Counted from the stretch's first letter, positions 23,259 to 33,696 are shown. The stretch: 64,000 nt of DNA from Oegoconia quadripuncta (GCA_949316235.1 OX438759.1:14111618-14175617), one strand, 5' to 3'. Notes: generated from the letters alone by a model not told the origin. A program made the numbers and translations.

Positions 23259-23379
23259 TTGCCAAGTAATTACCCAGTGTTTCTCGAGCATTGAATGTGC
23301 ATAACAGATACACACCAGTGATGGGTAATACTGTCACATTTGTACCGGTATTATCGTCAGACTAAAATCAAAAATCAGG

Positions 23380-23640
23380 AAACCCGGCAGACGATCTTGC
23401 CCCGCCACGCGTACGCGTTTAAAAAAAGAAAACAAAACAATAAGCGCCATTAACGGCGAACAAAAGGAGTAAAAGGCAAGTCGGGGCACAATTAAAACAA
23501 GAAATAATAAAGGAGTAATAATAAGTATTATTATATTGTGCGAGAGGGACACAAGGGGCGCTCGGGCTCGCACCTGGCGGGCACGCGTCCACCGACCCTC
23601 GGTTTCGGGTTTTTTAAAGATGCATGTTAGTGAAGCAAAG
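23380..23640. other. CpG-bearing unique island
   Basis: CCCCGCCACGCGTACGCGTT on the left and CTCGGGCTCGCACCTGGCGG with GCACGCGTCCACCGACCCTC on the right stand out from AT-rich surroundings. A 105-codon minus-strand frame crosses it but has no known motif. CpG retention suggests a functional or recently inserted segment. I cannot say which. Confidence 0.4.
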
Positions 23641-23781
23641 GACATACACATTTTGTATTTTTTTTAAATTTTGGTTTGTCAAAATAAACCACCAAGTACA
23701 AACAGTAATTTTGTTAGTACCAAAGTACAAACAGTAATTTTATCTGACATTAATTACACAGTATCGTGTGTTTTGGGCACG

Positions 23782-24000
23782 TTAAAGAATAGAACCAACC
23801 CGTTTCTTCCAGCGGGTGTCGTAAAAGGAGACTAAGGGACTTTCCACCAAAAAGCCTCTGTGGATGTTTTAACGGCGATATACTCTGTCACGTCACTTGT
23901 GCATTTCTGTATATTTCGTAAGGTGAAACGTGAATGGTTGGGATATCTCTGATGATCTGATGCGATAAAGATCGTGACATTATGTATGTCATGTATGAAG
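23782..24000 (+). mobile_element. Family N copy
   Basis: CCCGTTTCTTCCAGCGGGTG, AAAAGGAGACTAAGGGACTT, a mid part (TGTATATTTCGTAAGGTGAA) and the tail AAGATCGTGACATTATGTAT. About 215 bp, almost full length. Confidence 0.75.
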
Positions 24001-24104
24001 TACCAGGCATAAATTTGTAAATGGGAACATTTCCATTTAAACCATTTACACACACCGAAAAAAAAACAAAAACCACAACAACATACAAGAAATCAAAACA
24101 GAGG

Positions 24105-24245
24105 TGACTAAAGCCCGTATCCCACAAACCGCTCTCGAGAGACTCTGTTGCATATTATACCAGTATTAAAAAGGCAAAAAAGACAAAAAAGAAAAGTATA
24201 ATATCGAGACCGAGACGCGATCCCAATCTCAAGATCGATCCATCA
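24105..24245. mobile_element. MITE-E copy
   Basis: The left end AAAGCCCGTATCCCACAAAC followed by CGCTCTCGAG is inverted at the right end (TCAAGATCGATCCATCAAC to ACGGCTCT). CTCTGTTGCATATTATAC is inside. A short inverted-repeat element without coding capacity. Confidence 0.6.
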
Positions 24246-25454
24246 ACACGGCTCTATGACTAATTAGGTACTACAATGAGTGCGTGTGTGGAGGACAGTC
24301 TCAGTAAACACTGAGTAACATAAATTGCTCAGCGCTGGTTTTCAGCCTGCCCTCAACATATGTTACAATTATACCTTTTTAATGCGGGCTTGTGTCAAAA
24401 TAGTTTCTTGGCTTTCCAGTGCAAGCAAGTCTTGCTGTGTCCACATTTCCGGTACAGCCATCTTACGGTAGTCGTGCTGCCGACTGTACATCGGTACCTA
24501 CGGTACATTTTAATTTAGATGTATACTTAACGCTTTAAGTTATATGCACACACCTGTCATTACTACAAAATATAATAGAATTACAAGGTAATATATTTTC
24601 TTTGAAACAAGTTATCCGCCGCGACCCCGTTTGAGTTGCATACATAATTTATTTGTTGCACGCGTTCTTTCAATCAAGTAAGTCACCTCTAACATCTGTC
24701 CCTCCATGCCTTGACACCTGCTCGTGGTTTTCATATTGAAGGGTTTCAACCGGTATCAATATAGACCCATCTTTTACTCATGATCGGAATATTTTGGTTA
24801 ATTATTTATTAAACGAACGAAACGATATTTCGCCATAAATTGAATCGGTAATTGTTTAATGCTCTGGTTGCTTTGATTTTGGCTTAAGGCTCAGAGTTTC
24901 GAGTGCAGTTTCCGAGTAAAAAAATCGTCAGACGAATCCTGTAAAATCATAACCATTCGTAAAGTGTATATCTTAAAAAAATTGCTTTTTAACATCGTTT
25001 CAAATAAAGAGAACGGAGAATCATGAAATTAATTTCATAAGAACGTACGTGAAACGTTAAACGACTCCAAATAAAGCAGGAGGTTATATGTTGGTTTGTA
25101 TTTTGTAAGTTCACCCATATTTTCGTTAATTGCTAGTGTAGGAATCTTGTAGTGGACTCTGTAGGGCTGGTCACAATAAACGTCCAAGTAGAATTTCTAT
25201 AAGTCCTTTATTTTACACTTTATTAAACTTAGTTGACACTGTAACGGAACGCGTGTACATTCGCGAGGGCCATTTTAGAGAGCCCATTCTTGCCATATAA
25301 AAAAACATATATTTTAAATTCAATGTTGCCAGCAACAGTTAGAACAATTCGAATTAAAATTAGAATTTTAATGTTTACTTTTTCGTTCAATAGGGATTGG
25401 TCTCATACTGATGATGACTCCGCAGATAGAAAATGGAACCTTACTGTAGTCGGT
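24246..25454. other. No recognisable gene or repeat
   Basis: AT-rich with some unique CpG (24.41-24.50 kb: TTACGGTAGTCGTGCTGCCG). I found no splice-flanked open frame. Confidence 0.4.
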
Positions 25455-25690
25455 TGTTTTGTCAAAATTTGTTTGGGATACAAATTGTAATTATTGGTAA
25501 AACAGTAGCATATAAAAAATGAGGATTCCAGCATCGCATGACGCCAGAATCCTTTAAAAATATTGAAAAACTCTTGAACTGTGTGTGTGACACTTTCTTC
25601 CTTTGAGCATTATTTGGCTCAATTTTTTTGGCATTCCCAAATAGTTGAATTCCACCATTTGTCTCTTAGCATAAGAGTCGAATTTCTTTG
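25455..25690 (+). repeat. Family G interspersed repeat
   Basis: TTGGGATACAAATTGTAATT, AATGAGGATTCCAGCATCGC and AATAGTTGAATTCCACCATT have counterparts in the same order at 57.87-58.07 kb. No tRNA head, inverted ends or tail were seen, so the class is unknown. Confidence 0.6.
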
Positions 25691-25837
25691 AATGTTCTCA
25701 GTTAGCCCGTAAATCGTAAGTATGTGCCAAAATAAATAATCAATGAGTGAATTTTCAACATTTATATTTTCTCCAAACCAAAAACCCATAATGTACGTAA
25801 TTATATACCACTAGATGTAGGATATAGGTATTTTGAC

Positions 25838-26100
25838 GACCTGTTTGGTGTAGTGGTTAGAAACTCTGCTGCTATACTAAAAGGTCGCGGGTTCGAATCC
25901 CGCTAGGGGCATATGTTTGTATGATATACGGACATGTGTACCCGAGTTATGGATGTTTTTCATTTGTATTATGTATTTATTGAAAAAAAAATGTATTTGT
26001 GTAGTGAATCAACCATCTGGTATCCACAACATGAGCCTATTTGCTTAGTGTGGAACTAGATGGCACTCTCTGTATATGTCCAAGGATATTTTATTTTATT
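25838..26100 (+). mobile_element. SINE-2 copy, full length
   Basis: Starts GACCTGTTTGGTGTAGTGG and has a perfect B box (GGGTTCGAATCCCGCTAGG at about 25888). The body contains CCCGAGTTATGGATGTTTTT. Its end AACTAGATGGCACTCTCTGT runs into an AT-rich tail that directly abuts the next LINE fragment. Confidence 0.9.
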
Positions 26101-26110
26101 TTTTAATTTT

Positions 26111-26353
26111 TTTGATGGAAGACTTACGAAAGAGATATACAAAGTGAATGTGGATGGTAGTGTTGGTAGGGGAAGACCACGGCGAACGTACCATGATCAA
26201 ATCGGGGAGGTCATAAAGAAAGACCAAGTCAAGAGTACCCTAAACCGACGAGCATGTAACCTTATGAGAGTGAAGGAAGCAGAAGAGGTGTGTCAGGATC
26301 GTAGCAAGTGGAAGTCTGTGGTCTCTGCCTACCCCTACGGGAAACAGGCGTGA
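26111..26353 (+). pseudogene. LINE ORF2 C-terminus, intact end, 5'-truncated
   Basis: About 80 codons are open to a TGA stop. They include GRGRPRRTYHDQIGEV, then EAEEVCQDRSKWKSVVSAYP and YGKQA. A GRPR-type basic stretch followed by a DRSKWxxxV motif is characteristic of the extreme C-terminus of arthropod non-LTR retrotransposon ORF2 (RTE- or Jockey-like). The reverse transcriptase domain is absent through 5' truncation. The upstream open frame comes from SINE-2 and is unrelated. A (GTAT)n tail follows at once. Confidence 0.85.
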
Positions 26354-26376
26354 CATTATGTATGTATGTATGTATA
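26354..26376 (+). repeat. (GTAT)n LINE tail
   Basis: GACATTATGTATGTATGTAT follows the LINE stop codon directly. It acts as the element's 3' tail in place of poly(A) and is shared with family N. Confidence 0.8.
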
Positions 26377-28050
26377 TTTTTTATTGAACCAAATAACTCA
26401 GTTCATGTTTTGAGCTTTATAATATTGTTACATAATTGTGTGTCTTAGTTTATTTTATTTTAATTTCAGATCACCGTCACTAGTTACTTTTTTGCATTCT
26501 GAGTCTTAACTCATACTCTCCGCTTTGTCGGTGGATAAAGTACCTACATATAGGAAAAAGTACCCACGCGTGGTTATCAAGTCTCTCATTTACAGCAATT
26601 TTAAAACAATTTATCTCTACCTCACCCAGCACTCCAAAAAGTAAGTTTCCTCACACAAGACGTTATTAATTACGTTTTCTATTGTAGGGTTAATGTGAAA
26701 ACTTTAGAACTGAGCGCCTTTATGTTCGCAAGTGGCGACGCGTGAGGTGTTAGTGCCCAAGTTGCCGTGTAATATGTGTTCACGCTTCACATGGAAACAT
26801 ACGGAACAGTATTATGTGCTTGAACGCTTGCGACAGCCATTCAGACCGCCATATATAGCAGAGAAGTTACATATTCAAGTTGTTTCTTTGTTTCGCATTA
26901 GTAAAATTAAGCACCTATCAAATTCTGATATCTCGTTCCATTATTGGTCTCCTATAGCTGACATATCGTAATCTCTAGGAAATCTGTTTTAAAACAAATA
27001 GAGCAACATTATTATTCCTAACTCCTGACAGCTTCAAAAATACACTATTTTGCAATGTAAATATTATCTATGAAAAAAAAAGAGTTGTATTATATTAAAT
27101 CTTCACTACCACTGTAATTCTTTAAAAACTGATAAACAGTATTTTGGATCCACTCCCTACATTACAGAGACCTTACATGGCCCCGTTACTATGTTAAGAC
27201 TCCAGTCATCTAGTCTAGTTGGAGTCAATGTTTGGAAGAACAAAACAGAGTGCAACAGTAGGAAAACATGTTTCCCAATGCGCCGTCAGAAATAGGCGTA
27301 ATGGCCCAAAGTTACAGTGTGCAATTTCCTCTTTGGAGCAAATATATACAAATACATATTTAAAGAATACATTTCAAATATTGAACCTTTGTGGGAAAAA
27401 CCCTTTCTTACAATGACAGCTTTATAGATACGTTCCCATTTCGGTTAGTTTTCTAAACGACATATAGAAATTTTTCAAGTTTGATAATAATAAGCTAACG
27501 TTTTCGTAGGGTAGCACTATAACTTATCAATCTATGTAGTATCTATTTACTCTACTATCTATTTATTGGATCTGATGCTTAAACCAGGAAGTTAATTTGT
27601 GATTATTTGTTATAAAAAAATTATATTTGTTCACGTAAGTCTGTAAATGCATTTTTGAATTTCTTATTAATAGAGATGGTTTTTATTTCGGCATCCCTTG
27701 CTTACCGGTAGGTACCGAATACCATTCCGTATGTTTCCACCATATCGTCACACCTCACTGTGGTATTCAATTTGCGGCATCTCGCGAGCAATTTACGCCT
27801 TAACGTAACTTGCCCCATTGTGGAACGCTTTTCTTTTGTGGAAAAACGCAATCTCACTCATATCGTGTGATATCGTTTAATATCTTGAATAGTTTTGAAT
27901 TATAATCCATTAACTTCTTTTGGGATCATTTTTGTACCCAACACGGTCTAGCAGAGCTTATTAAATGATTGATGTTGAGGTACATCAATTTTATTAAATC
28001 AAAGCAAATCAAAAATGTTTAATTTCGTAAGTTATAAGAATAACATTTGA
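26377..28050. other. No recognisable gene
   Basis: Short open frames at 26732-26971 (starting MATREVLVPKLPCNMC) and 27219-27416, both plus, have no known motif. The DNA is AT-rich and no repeat was matched. Confidence 0.4.
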
Positions 28051-28071
28051 AATCGTTATGACATACAGTTA

Positions 28072-28150
28072 TCGCTCCTTCAATAGGCAGTCTCCCCAGA
28101 GAAGAACGAGCAAGAAACTCAGGGGTTGCTCTTTTTAAATAAGTAATTAT
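28072..28150 (-). mobile_element. LINE-A 3' untranslated fragment
   Basis: The complement of GAGCAACCCCTGAGTTTCTT and GCTCGTTCTTCTCTGGGG is seen, matching the copy at 7.70 kb. The GAGCAA..TTGCTC pairing is kept. No coding part remains. Confidence 0.7.
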
Positions 28151-28600
28151 AGTTTCGCATGTAAAGCATGAGTTCTGGTTCAATTTTACGGACGTTCTTG
28201 GATGGATATAATGGATCTTTGTTAATTTGAAACAAATATTTGTTTAAAATTAAACACTACAAAATAATTCCCTCCCCCCCCATTCACTTCCGCACCGGAT
28301 CCATTCGCATCTCAGGAACAACAATAGGACCACTTGTCTGTGTGTTTGCGTGTGGGCAGGCCGTGACGGCACGCCATTGGCCAGTAACTTCCGTTTCCTG
28401 AAGTCACACCAATTATTTTGTAAAGGTTGGTACACCTGTCTGTATATAAGGATGTATGAATTGAATCTACATCTACATAATTTGAATGTAATTGCGGGGC
28501 ATGTGAGTCATGTGATTGTAGAATAGTGATGTGTAAATTCTATTTGAAATGAGTAAGAGAGAGGCACTCCCCTTTTGAAGTTAGATGGGTGGTCACTCTA
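28151..28600. other. Nothing recognised
   Basis: Contains a C-run (CCCTCCCCCCCC at 28.27 kb) and no recognisable repeat or gene. Confidence 0.4.
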
Positions 28601-28790
28601 AGGCCCGTATTAATGAACCGTTCTTGAGATTGGGATCACGTGTCAGTACCAATACTGCTTTTTTGATACTGTTTTAATATGCATAATATTAGCCCCTATT
28701 AGCCCTTAGGTCCGTATTAATATAGTCTCACGATTGAGATAACCTTAAGTTGACGCTTGAGAATCTGTTGCATATTAAACAGTAATCTGA
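28601..28790 (+). mobile_element. MITE-E, two partial copies in tandem
   Basis: AGGCCCGTATTAATGAACCG at 28601 and TAGGTCCGTATTAATATAGT at 28707 are two left ends in the same orientation. Each is followed by TTGAGATTG-like DNA, and the second by CTTGAGAATCTGTTGCATAT. Confidence 0.55.
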
Positions 28791-28929
28791 AGATCGATTG
28801 AACCTATATTCACTTACTCAATCACCTCACTCAGTCATTCAATCACCTCACCAGTTATTCACTCTTCGCGCCTGACACTTTCACCTAGGCTCTTGTTTGT
28901 TCTCTTGAGAAAACAAATAATAGAGCAAA

Positions 28930-29005
28930 CCAAATGTGTTAAACACTAAATATCTTCGAAACGGCTTTACCGATTCGCATCAAACCAACCAAGTAGACCA
29001 AGTGG
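28930..29005 (+). repeat. Family M repeat fragment
   Basis: AAACACTAAATATCTTCGAA and ACGGCTTTACCGATTCGCAT match modules at 39.4-39.5 and 61.85-62.1 kb. Class unknown. Confidence 0.5.
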
Positions 29006-29454
29006 TTTGATAAACTACACGAGTTCGAATTCTCCATGTATACTAGACATAGTATAATTGTGTCAACTTCAAAGAGTTTAAATAAAAATAGAGGGACCGA
29101 ACACTAAGGTGATTCAGACAGTGTTCGGTTTTACCAATTTTCCAACGGAGCCCTGAAAAACTCAATTTCCTACTATCTTAAGTTACTTCCACCGTTCGCT
29201 ATCTCACGGCCTCTTCGTTTAATGGAGAGCCCGCTTTGGGCAGTCTTTTACCGTTTGTGGGCTTTTCAAATGGACTTTTTGCCTTCCGAGCGGCGCTTAG
29301 TCATAATGGGCGTAAAGGAACGTTGTCTGCTATTATGACTGTATATACTTACTCATACATTACATGCAATAAAGCTTTATAGAAGTTGTATACTTAATGT
29401 CTGGGGAATAAGTTATTTAATACGTAATCAGGTAAAAACTATCTACCCCTCTCT
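29006..29454. other. Nothing recognised
   Basis: Unique-looking DNA. The stretch at 29.22-29.32 kb is richer in GC (GGAGAGCCCGCTTTGGGCAG) but has no supportable exon. Confidence 0.4.
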
Positions 29455-29668
29455 TTCCGTGCGCATCGCAAAAATCAACTAAGCGACTTTACGATACAAA
29501 ACGTTTATAGATTTGCACGTTTTAATGGCGATGGGCTTCAATCCCCGTCATGTGTGTATGCTGTATATTTCGAAAGGTGAATCTTTGCCAAATATTTAGA
29601 AAACCCGGCATTGGTATGTTCGGGATTCTCTGACCACCCCACTTGGGATAAAGGTCGTCGTGAAAATC
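29455..29668 (+). mobile_element. Family N copy, diverged
   Basis: GCTGTATATTTCGAAAGGTG, then TTCGGGATTCTCTGACCACC and CCACTTGGGATAAAGGTCGT match the middle and 3' parts of family N. The 5' module is decayed (TCAACTAAGCGACTTTACGA). Confidence 0.65.
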
Positions 29669-30173
29669 CAGCAGTGCACATACGTAAGTTTATCATATTT
29701 GCTTAACGCTTTCCGTGGGTGATTCTTCTTAATAAGTAAAAATTTCACTTGGACTAAGGCCCTGTTCAGGGTGTCCAAATGGAAGGGAAGTACTTTATCC
29801 GTTGAAGATAGCAAATAGTATCTTTCTTTTTTCATGTTGTTTATAATTTTATTTTAACTAATAACAAATACAAACTTTTATGATTTTAAGAAGTGGTACA
29901 ACGTTGGGAATAGTAGGATACAGTTTGTTTTTAAAAGAAAAATCACAAATTAGAATACTGCTTTATATTAAATGAAAAGTTTGCCTGAGTCGTGATTTGA
30001 ATATAAATAAATCAAACTTTCATGGCAACAATCGATAAGAATCAAATTTCAATCGTATATAACCCCTTCACGGCTCTTTTGGTATAGACAACCCGTATAA
30101 GTCTAATGTAGGACAAACCTTTCCCGAGGTATAAGTGGTATCCTAGGCATAAGTGACGTGTGGTTCCAACACG

Positions 30174-30285
30174 TCAAAAGATTAGAACCAACACGTCTCT
30201 TCCCGTGGGTGTCGTAAAAGGCGACTAAGGGAATTTACAATAAAAAACATCTATTGAAATGCCCCTAGTGGTCACACAATATTTG
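30174..30285 (+). mobile_element. Family N, 5' part
   Basis: AACACGTCTCTTCCCGTGGG and CGTAAAAGGCGACTAAGGGA are a near-consensus 5' module. It breaks off where a SINE-1 tail begins. Confidence 0.7.
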
Positions 30286-30287
30286 AC

Positions 30288-30369
30288 TTTTTTTTAAGCA
30301 CGACGCGTTCTTACTTGACCTCAATCACACCTGATGTTAAGTGAAGATGAGGTCGAAGGTGGAAGCGTA
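30288..30369 (-). mobile_element. SINE-1 3' fragment
   Basis: Only the last 80 bases of SINE-1 (complement of CATCAGGTGTGATTGAGGTC) with a short A tail. It is 5'-truncated, as at 41.33 kb. Confidence 0.8.
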
Positions 30370-30416
30370 ATAAATCAAAAGCTTCAATTAAAACATAAAA
30401 ATAGGAGATAAACTAT

Positions 30417-30590
30417 ATCATCATCAGTCCGTAAGCATCCCACTGAAGGGACATAGGCCTGCTCTCGTATATGAAGGAGTATGGGCAATAATCCACCACA
30501 CTGGCCCAATGCGGGTTTGGGACATCACATGCCTTTGAATTTATTTCTCAGGTATGCAGGTTTCCTCACGATGTTTTCGTTAAAATATAT
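30417..30590 (-). mobile_element. Family P SINE-like fragment
   Basis: ATCATCATCAGTCCGTAAGC, CCCACTGAAGGGACATAGGC, ACCACACTGGCCCAATGCGG and GCAGGTTTCCTCACGATG are the inverse of the family P 3' module at 42.2-42.39 kb. Confidence 0.75.
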
Positions 30591-30758
30591 CATCTCAAAG
30601 TAATAGATAACTTGTTCTATATATTTCTAAAAACAGTTACATGCACTCCACGACCGGAGGGCTGGACAATATGTTGGACAAAGAATCAGCCTTGATATAC
30701 AGGAGGCAATACGGCCAGCCTTCTGGGTACGATTCCACCAACCAGGAACTGGGCCTAG

Positions 30759-31130
30759 TTTTATCCGTTATCTAGTATCCATAGTACAATCTTTGCTTAG
30801 TTTGGGACTAGATAATTGGTGTACTTAAGCAGTGGCGTGCACATCGATTTGTCACAGGGTAGACAGAATGATAAAATTTGCTATCAAATGGGAAAAATAC
30901 AACTACAAAATAATAATTTAATCTTTTAACAAACTTCGCAACTGTTTAGAATATTTTCTGTGCATATCAGGATGAATTAGTTGTTTTGACAATGAATGTA
31001 TTTTGAGGTAAGCTTAGAATTTGCTAGGGTAGGCACTGCCTTTCTGTCTGTATAGATGGCACGCTACTGGGTGTTAGTCTTCGAAATATATTTATATTTA
31101 TTTATTTTACTTTGTGATTTGTTTTTAAAT
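30759..31130 (+). mobile_element. SINE-3 3' part, split by a hAT-like element
   Basis: TTATCCGTTATCTAGTATCC and TTAGTTTGGGACTAGATAAT are SINE-3. The sequence is interrupted at 30830-31069 and resumes TCTTCGAAATATATTTATAT, the SINE-3 tail. The 5' head is missing. Confidence 0.75.
30830..31069 (+). mobile_element. hAT-like MITE (family R) inside SINE-3
   Basis: About 240 bp with ends CAGTGGCGTGC and GCACGCTACTG, inverted to each other. The flanks GGTGTACTTAAG and GGTGTTAG look like a diverged 8-bp duplication of SINE-3 sequence. CAG-type ends plus an 8-bp duplication suit the hAT group. The class is inference. Confidence 0.7.
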
Positions 31131-31785
31131 AAATTGTATAATTATTATTCCCACAGCTTGTAATCTTATCTGAATAAAAAGCAGTATCATTTTGTAACTG
31201 TCGTTACATGTATTAGTTATCAGTGAATTTATTCGAACAACCATAATTCAATTATAAGTAAATTATTTCTAAAAACCGCTCTGTAAATGCTACATAAGCG
31301 GTAAAAATAATAGAGATTCACGTAAAACCGTCAACTTGCCAAAAACAATAACCCACTAACGAAATTAAAACGTCTAATGCATCCCATTTTCCAGCGTTGC
31401 ACGTACTAGGTATCATTACTTACAGTGATTCTTTTTAAATGCGCCCAGAAAGGCTGAATGCGCTCAGCCCTTGAAACGGTTTAGAAAAAAAAAAAGAAAT
31501 CTCACGCATTGCGCTCCATTGTACGCAGACACGTTGAAGGTGGATCTCATTAAGAGCGTTCGAAATTAAGAACAGAGCGCGATGGAGCGGGAATCTTAGC
31601 GATCATTATGTGGAATGAAACGTGGCCGGATAGTGCGCTTTATGATTTTTCTTTTAGTTTAATACGTCACAAACTATGATTTTAGTTTCAGTAGGTATAT
31701 ATAAATTTAAAGACATACTCGATGCTAGAAAACACAACGATGGGATTCAGTTTTGGCACTGTTTTTATCTAATTTTTTTGACATT
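31131..31785. other. No recognisable gene
   Basis: The stretch at 31.43-31.64 kb carries unique, slightly GC-richer DNA (GCACGCATTGCGCTCCATTG region) without a supportable exon. Confidence 0.4.
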
Positions 31786-31965
31786 AGGAACCATAGTCGA
31801 ATTCGTTCAACAAATTTTCATACCCATACAAAGTAAGCCATTCTTCAGTTTGTACTTTCATTACTTTGTATGGGTAATCGAAATTTTTTTGATCGAAATC
31901 GGCTATGGTACCTTTGGGGAAAGTTAAGACACCAGAAAACTGGAATTACACGAATTAATTTTCTC
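31786..31965. mobile_element. MITE-B copy, degenerate
   Basis: AGGAACCATAGTCGAATTCG and, inverted, CGGCTATGGTACCTTTGGGG, followed by GGAATTACACGAATTAATTT. These are the subterminal inverted repeats and right end of MITE-B. The left end is missing. Confidence 0.7.
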
Positions 31966-31977
31966 CTTGTATGCGCT

Positions 31978-32110
31978 TTATTGAGGTATCCGGCGATCGT
32001 GGAGCTGGCACTTACCTTGGCCAACGCTGATGCGTTGCCATTCAACGAGGTAATCCTGCCAGCAGTCTGGGTCTTCAACACGTTTTCTACCTTCCCCAGA
32101 TTTTGGGTCT
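31978..32110 (-). other. Coding-like island with splice-donor match
   Basis: On the minus strand one frame reads ENVLKTQTAGRITSLNGNAS and then ALAK, at which point GCCAAG|GTAAGT is a textbook donor site. Open frames also run through it in two other readings, so the coding frame is not certain. I do not recognise the protein. It could be a host exon, or a fragment of a repeated element not otherwise represented here. Confidence 0.3.
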
Positions 32111-32512
32111 GAATACGTGTTTTGGAGTCTTTGGTTTCCTTCTATTTTTATTCTATATTCTAAATTAAAATTTCGCAATAAAGTCATTTCATTAATCGAG
32201 AGTTAGGTAATATCCTGGGGACTATGAAGTAATCTTCGGTGATAAACACATAAATGGCAAATTATTTGTGATCAGCCGCAAATTTTTTTACGTGCTACAT
32301 ACAAGGGCAGGTCGCCAACATAAGGTACCTGATATATTGTAATACGTCGTTATATGTACCAATTAAGCTTTCTAAGAAATTATGCGAGGTTAAGTGCAAA
32401 TGAGGCCAAAGGAAGCGCGCTAACGCGGCACAGTTGTTATATTGTGTCTAAAAGTTGAATGTAGTTGGATATGTTTATGTGTGTGACTGGAGGAATGCTT
32501 TATCTATATACT
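32111..32512. other. Nothing recognised
   Basis: AT-rich spacer with no open frame or repeat match. Confidence 0.4.
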
Positions 32513-32748
32513 ATACTAGCTTTCCGCTCGCGTCTTCGCCTGCGTGAAATAACTATATCGCGGATATGTTTAATTTGTTTATCCCGCGGGAATTACTCCA
32601 GTTTATCAGGATGAAAAATATCGTATGTTTAATCCAGGGTATTTTCAACCTGTATATCAAATTTCATCCAAATCCGTACATCGGTTTCGGCATGATTGAG
32701 CAATAAACAAATATCCAAACTTTCGCATTTATAATATTAGTTAGATTA
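32513..32748 (-). mobile_element. Family S repeat, full length (Helitron-like)
   Basis: Begins ACTAGCTTTCCGCTCGCGTC and ends CATTTATAATATTAGTTAG. In between are ATCCCGCGGGAATTACTCC and ATTTCATCCAAATCCGTAC. This is the most complete family S copy in the window, about 236 bp. Confidence 0.7.
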
Positions 32749-32987
32749 GACTAGTTAGATTAAAGTCGTACAATGTAAGTCAACTTCCCCTGAGTCACTG
32801 CGGTGTCATTGAGACCTCTCCGCCGAGGAGATCAGCGCGGATGTCACACGCGTAGTATCACAGGAAATCGCGCGCCTGCTCTCTAAGATACGCATTGTCT
32901 ATCACAAGTTACAATGCGGTTTGTTCGAATGATATGTGTAAACAACCGCTTCGTTATGCACAAATAAATAATAATTATCAAAGAAAA

Positions 32988-33032
32988 TCATCATCATGTC
33001 ATTCACATGACGTCCACTGCTCGTAGGCTACT
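32988..33032. mobile_element. Family O LINE fragment
   Basis: ATCATCATGTCATTCACATG and ACGTCCACTGCTCGTAGGC match the module at 56.61 and 60.37 kb. It is very short. Confidence 0.55.
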
Positions 33033-33050
33033 GTCCGTCCGTCCGTCCGT
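33033..33050. repeat. (GTCC)n microsatellite
   Basis: Four to five tandem GTCC units. Confidence 0.9.
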
Positions 33051-33066
33051 AGCCCGTGGTATAATA

Positions 33067-33408
33067 CTGCACATCCGAAAAGGGGGGATAGTATACTTCA
33101 ATATACCGTAAAAACAAATAAAAAAAATAATCAGAATTTTTCATCAAAATCTTTTTATTTCTAAACAATGATCTCTCGTGTTTCGTTTTCCATTTAGGCT
33201 TCATGTCACGTTATTCACGGTTACAAATGAATTTATTTCAACTCAATAACCCTCGTAGTTCAAGAGTTATAGCCATTTGTTGACGTAAGGAACTCGGAGC
33301 AGATTTTTTTTTTTAAATAATCTAATAAATAAAAAAAAATCTAGAATTTTTTGTATTTTTTTTTACGGTATATTGAAGTTATACTATCCCCCATTTTCGA
33401 ATGTGCAG
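33067..33408. mobile_element. Mariner-like MITE with TA duplication
   Basis: A 342-bp element. The left 48 bases (starting CTGCACATCCGAAAAGGGGG) are repeated inverted at the right end (ending CATTTTCGAATGTGCAG) with only a few differences. It is flanked by TA on both sides (33065-33066 and 33409-33410). The interior is AT-rich and codes for nothing. TA duplication with inverted ends is the pattern of Tc1/mariner-derived MITEs. Confidence 0.85.
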
Positions 33409-33430
33409 TATATGAGATCCCACACTGTAT

Positions 33431-33696
33431 ATTAAAGTAGGGGGCCGAGCTTCACTCGACCTCCTTCTCCATAGGGTTGGCTCTAGTGCCATTTTGTATT
33501 TCATTGACTACACTCTCAATAGCTGAGGGGGGAGTGGGAAACTTTTTTTCCTACTTGCACATCCTATTTTCTTTCTTTAATTAGATGGGGTCATAGCAAT
33601 AGAGTCACGTAAGGCACCATCTATTGTCAGTAGGCGGCGTGCAGTGGTACTACTGTTGATCTTAGCTTGTAGGATTTGCAGCGGGAGGAGTGTTAA
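33431..33696 (-). mobile_element. Family H repeat, coding relic
   Basis: Shares with 54.71-55.19 kb the modules CTAGTGCCAT, GGAGTGGGAAAC and AATAGAGTCACGTARGGCACC. On the minus strand the frame reads RRLLTIDGALRDSIAMTP, close to RHLLKVDGALRDSIATLD in the other copy. The shared peptide indicates a protein-coding element, presumably a retroelement; I do not recognise the domain. Confidence 0.6.

Noticed and set aside
23334..23651. 105-codon minus-strand frame
   Set aside because: No motif; low-complexity AT centre translates as Ile/Leu, a false membrane segment.
25838..25920. Possible tRNA gene
   Set aside because: A-box and B-box are present, but the same sequence recurs with a 200-bp body and tail, so it is a SINE head. 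The cloverleaf arms do not pair well.
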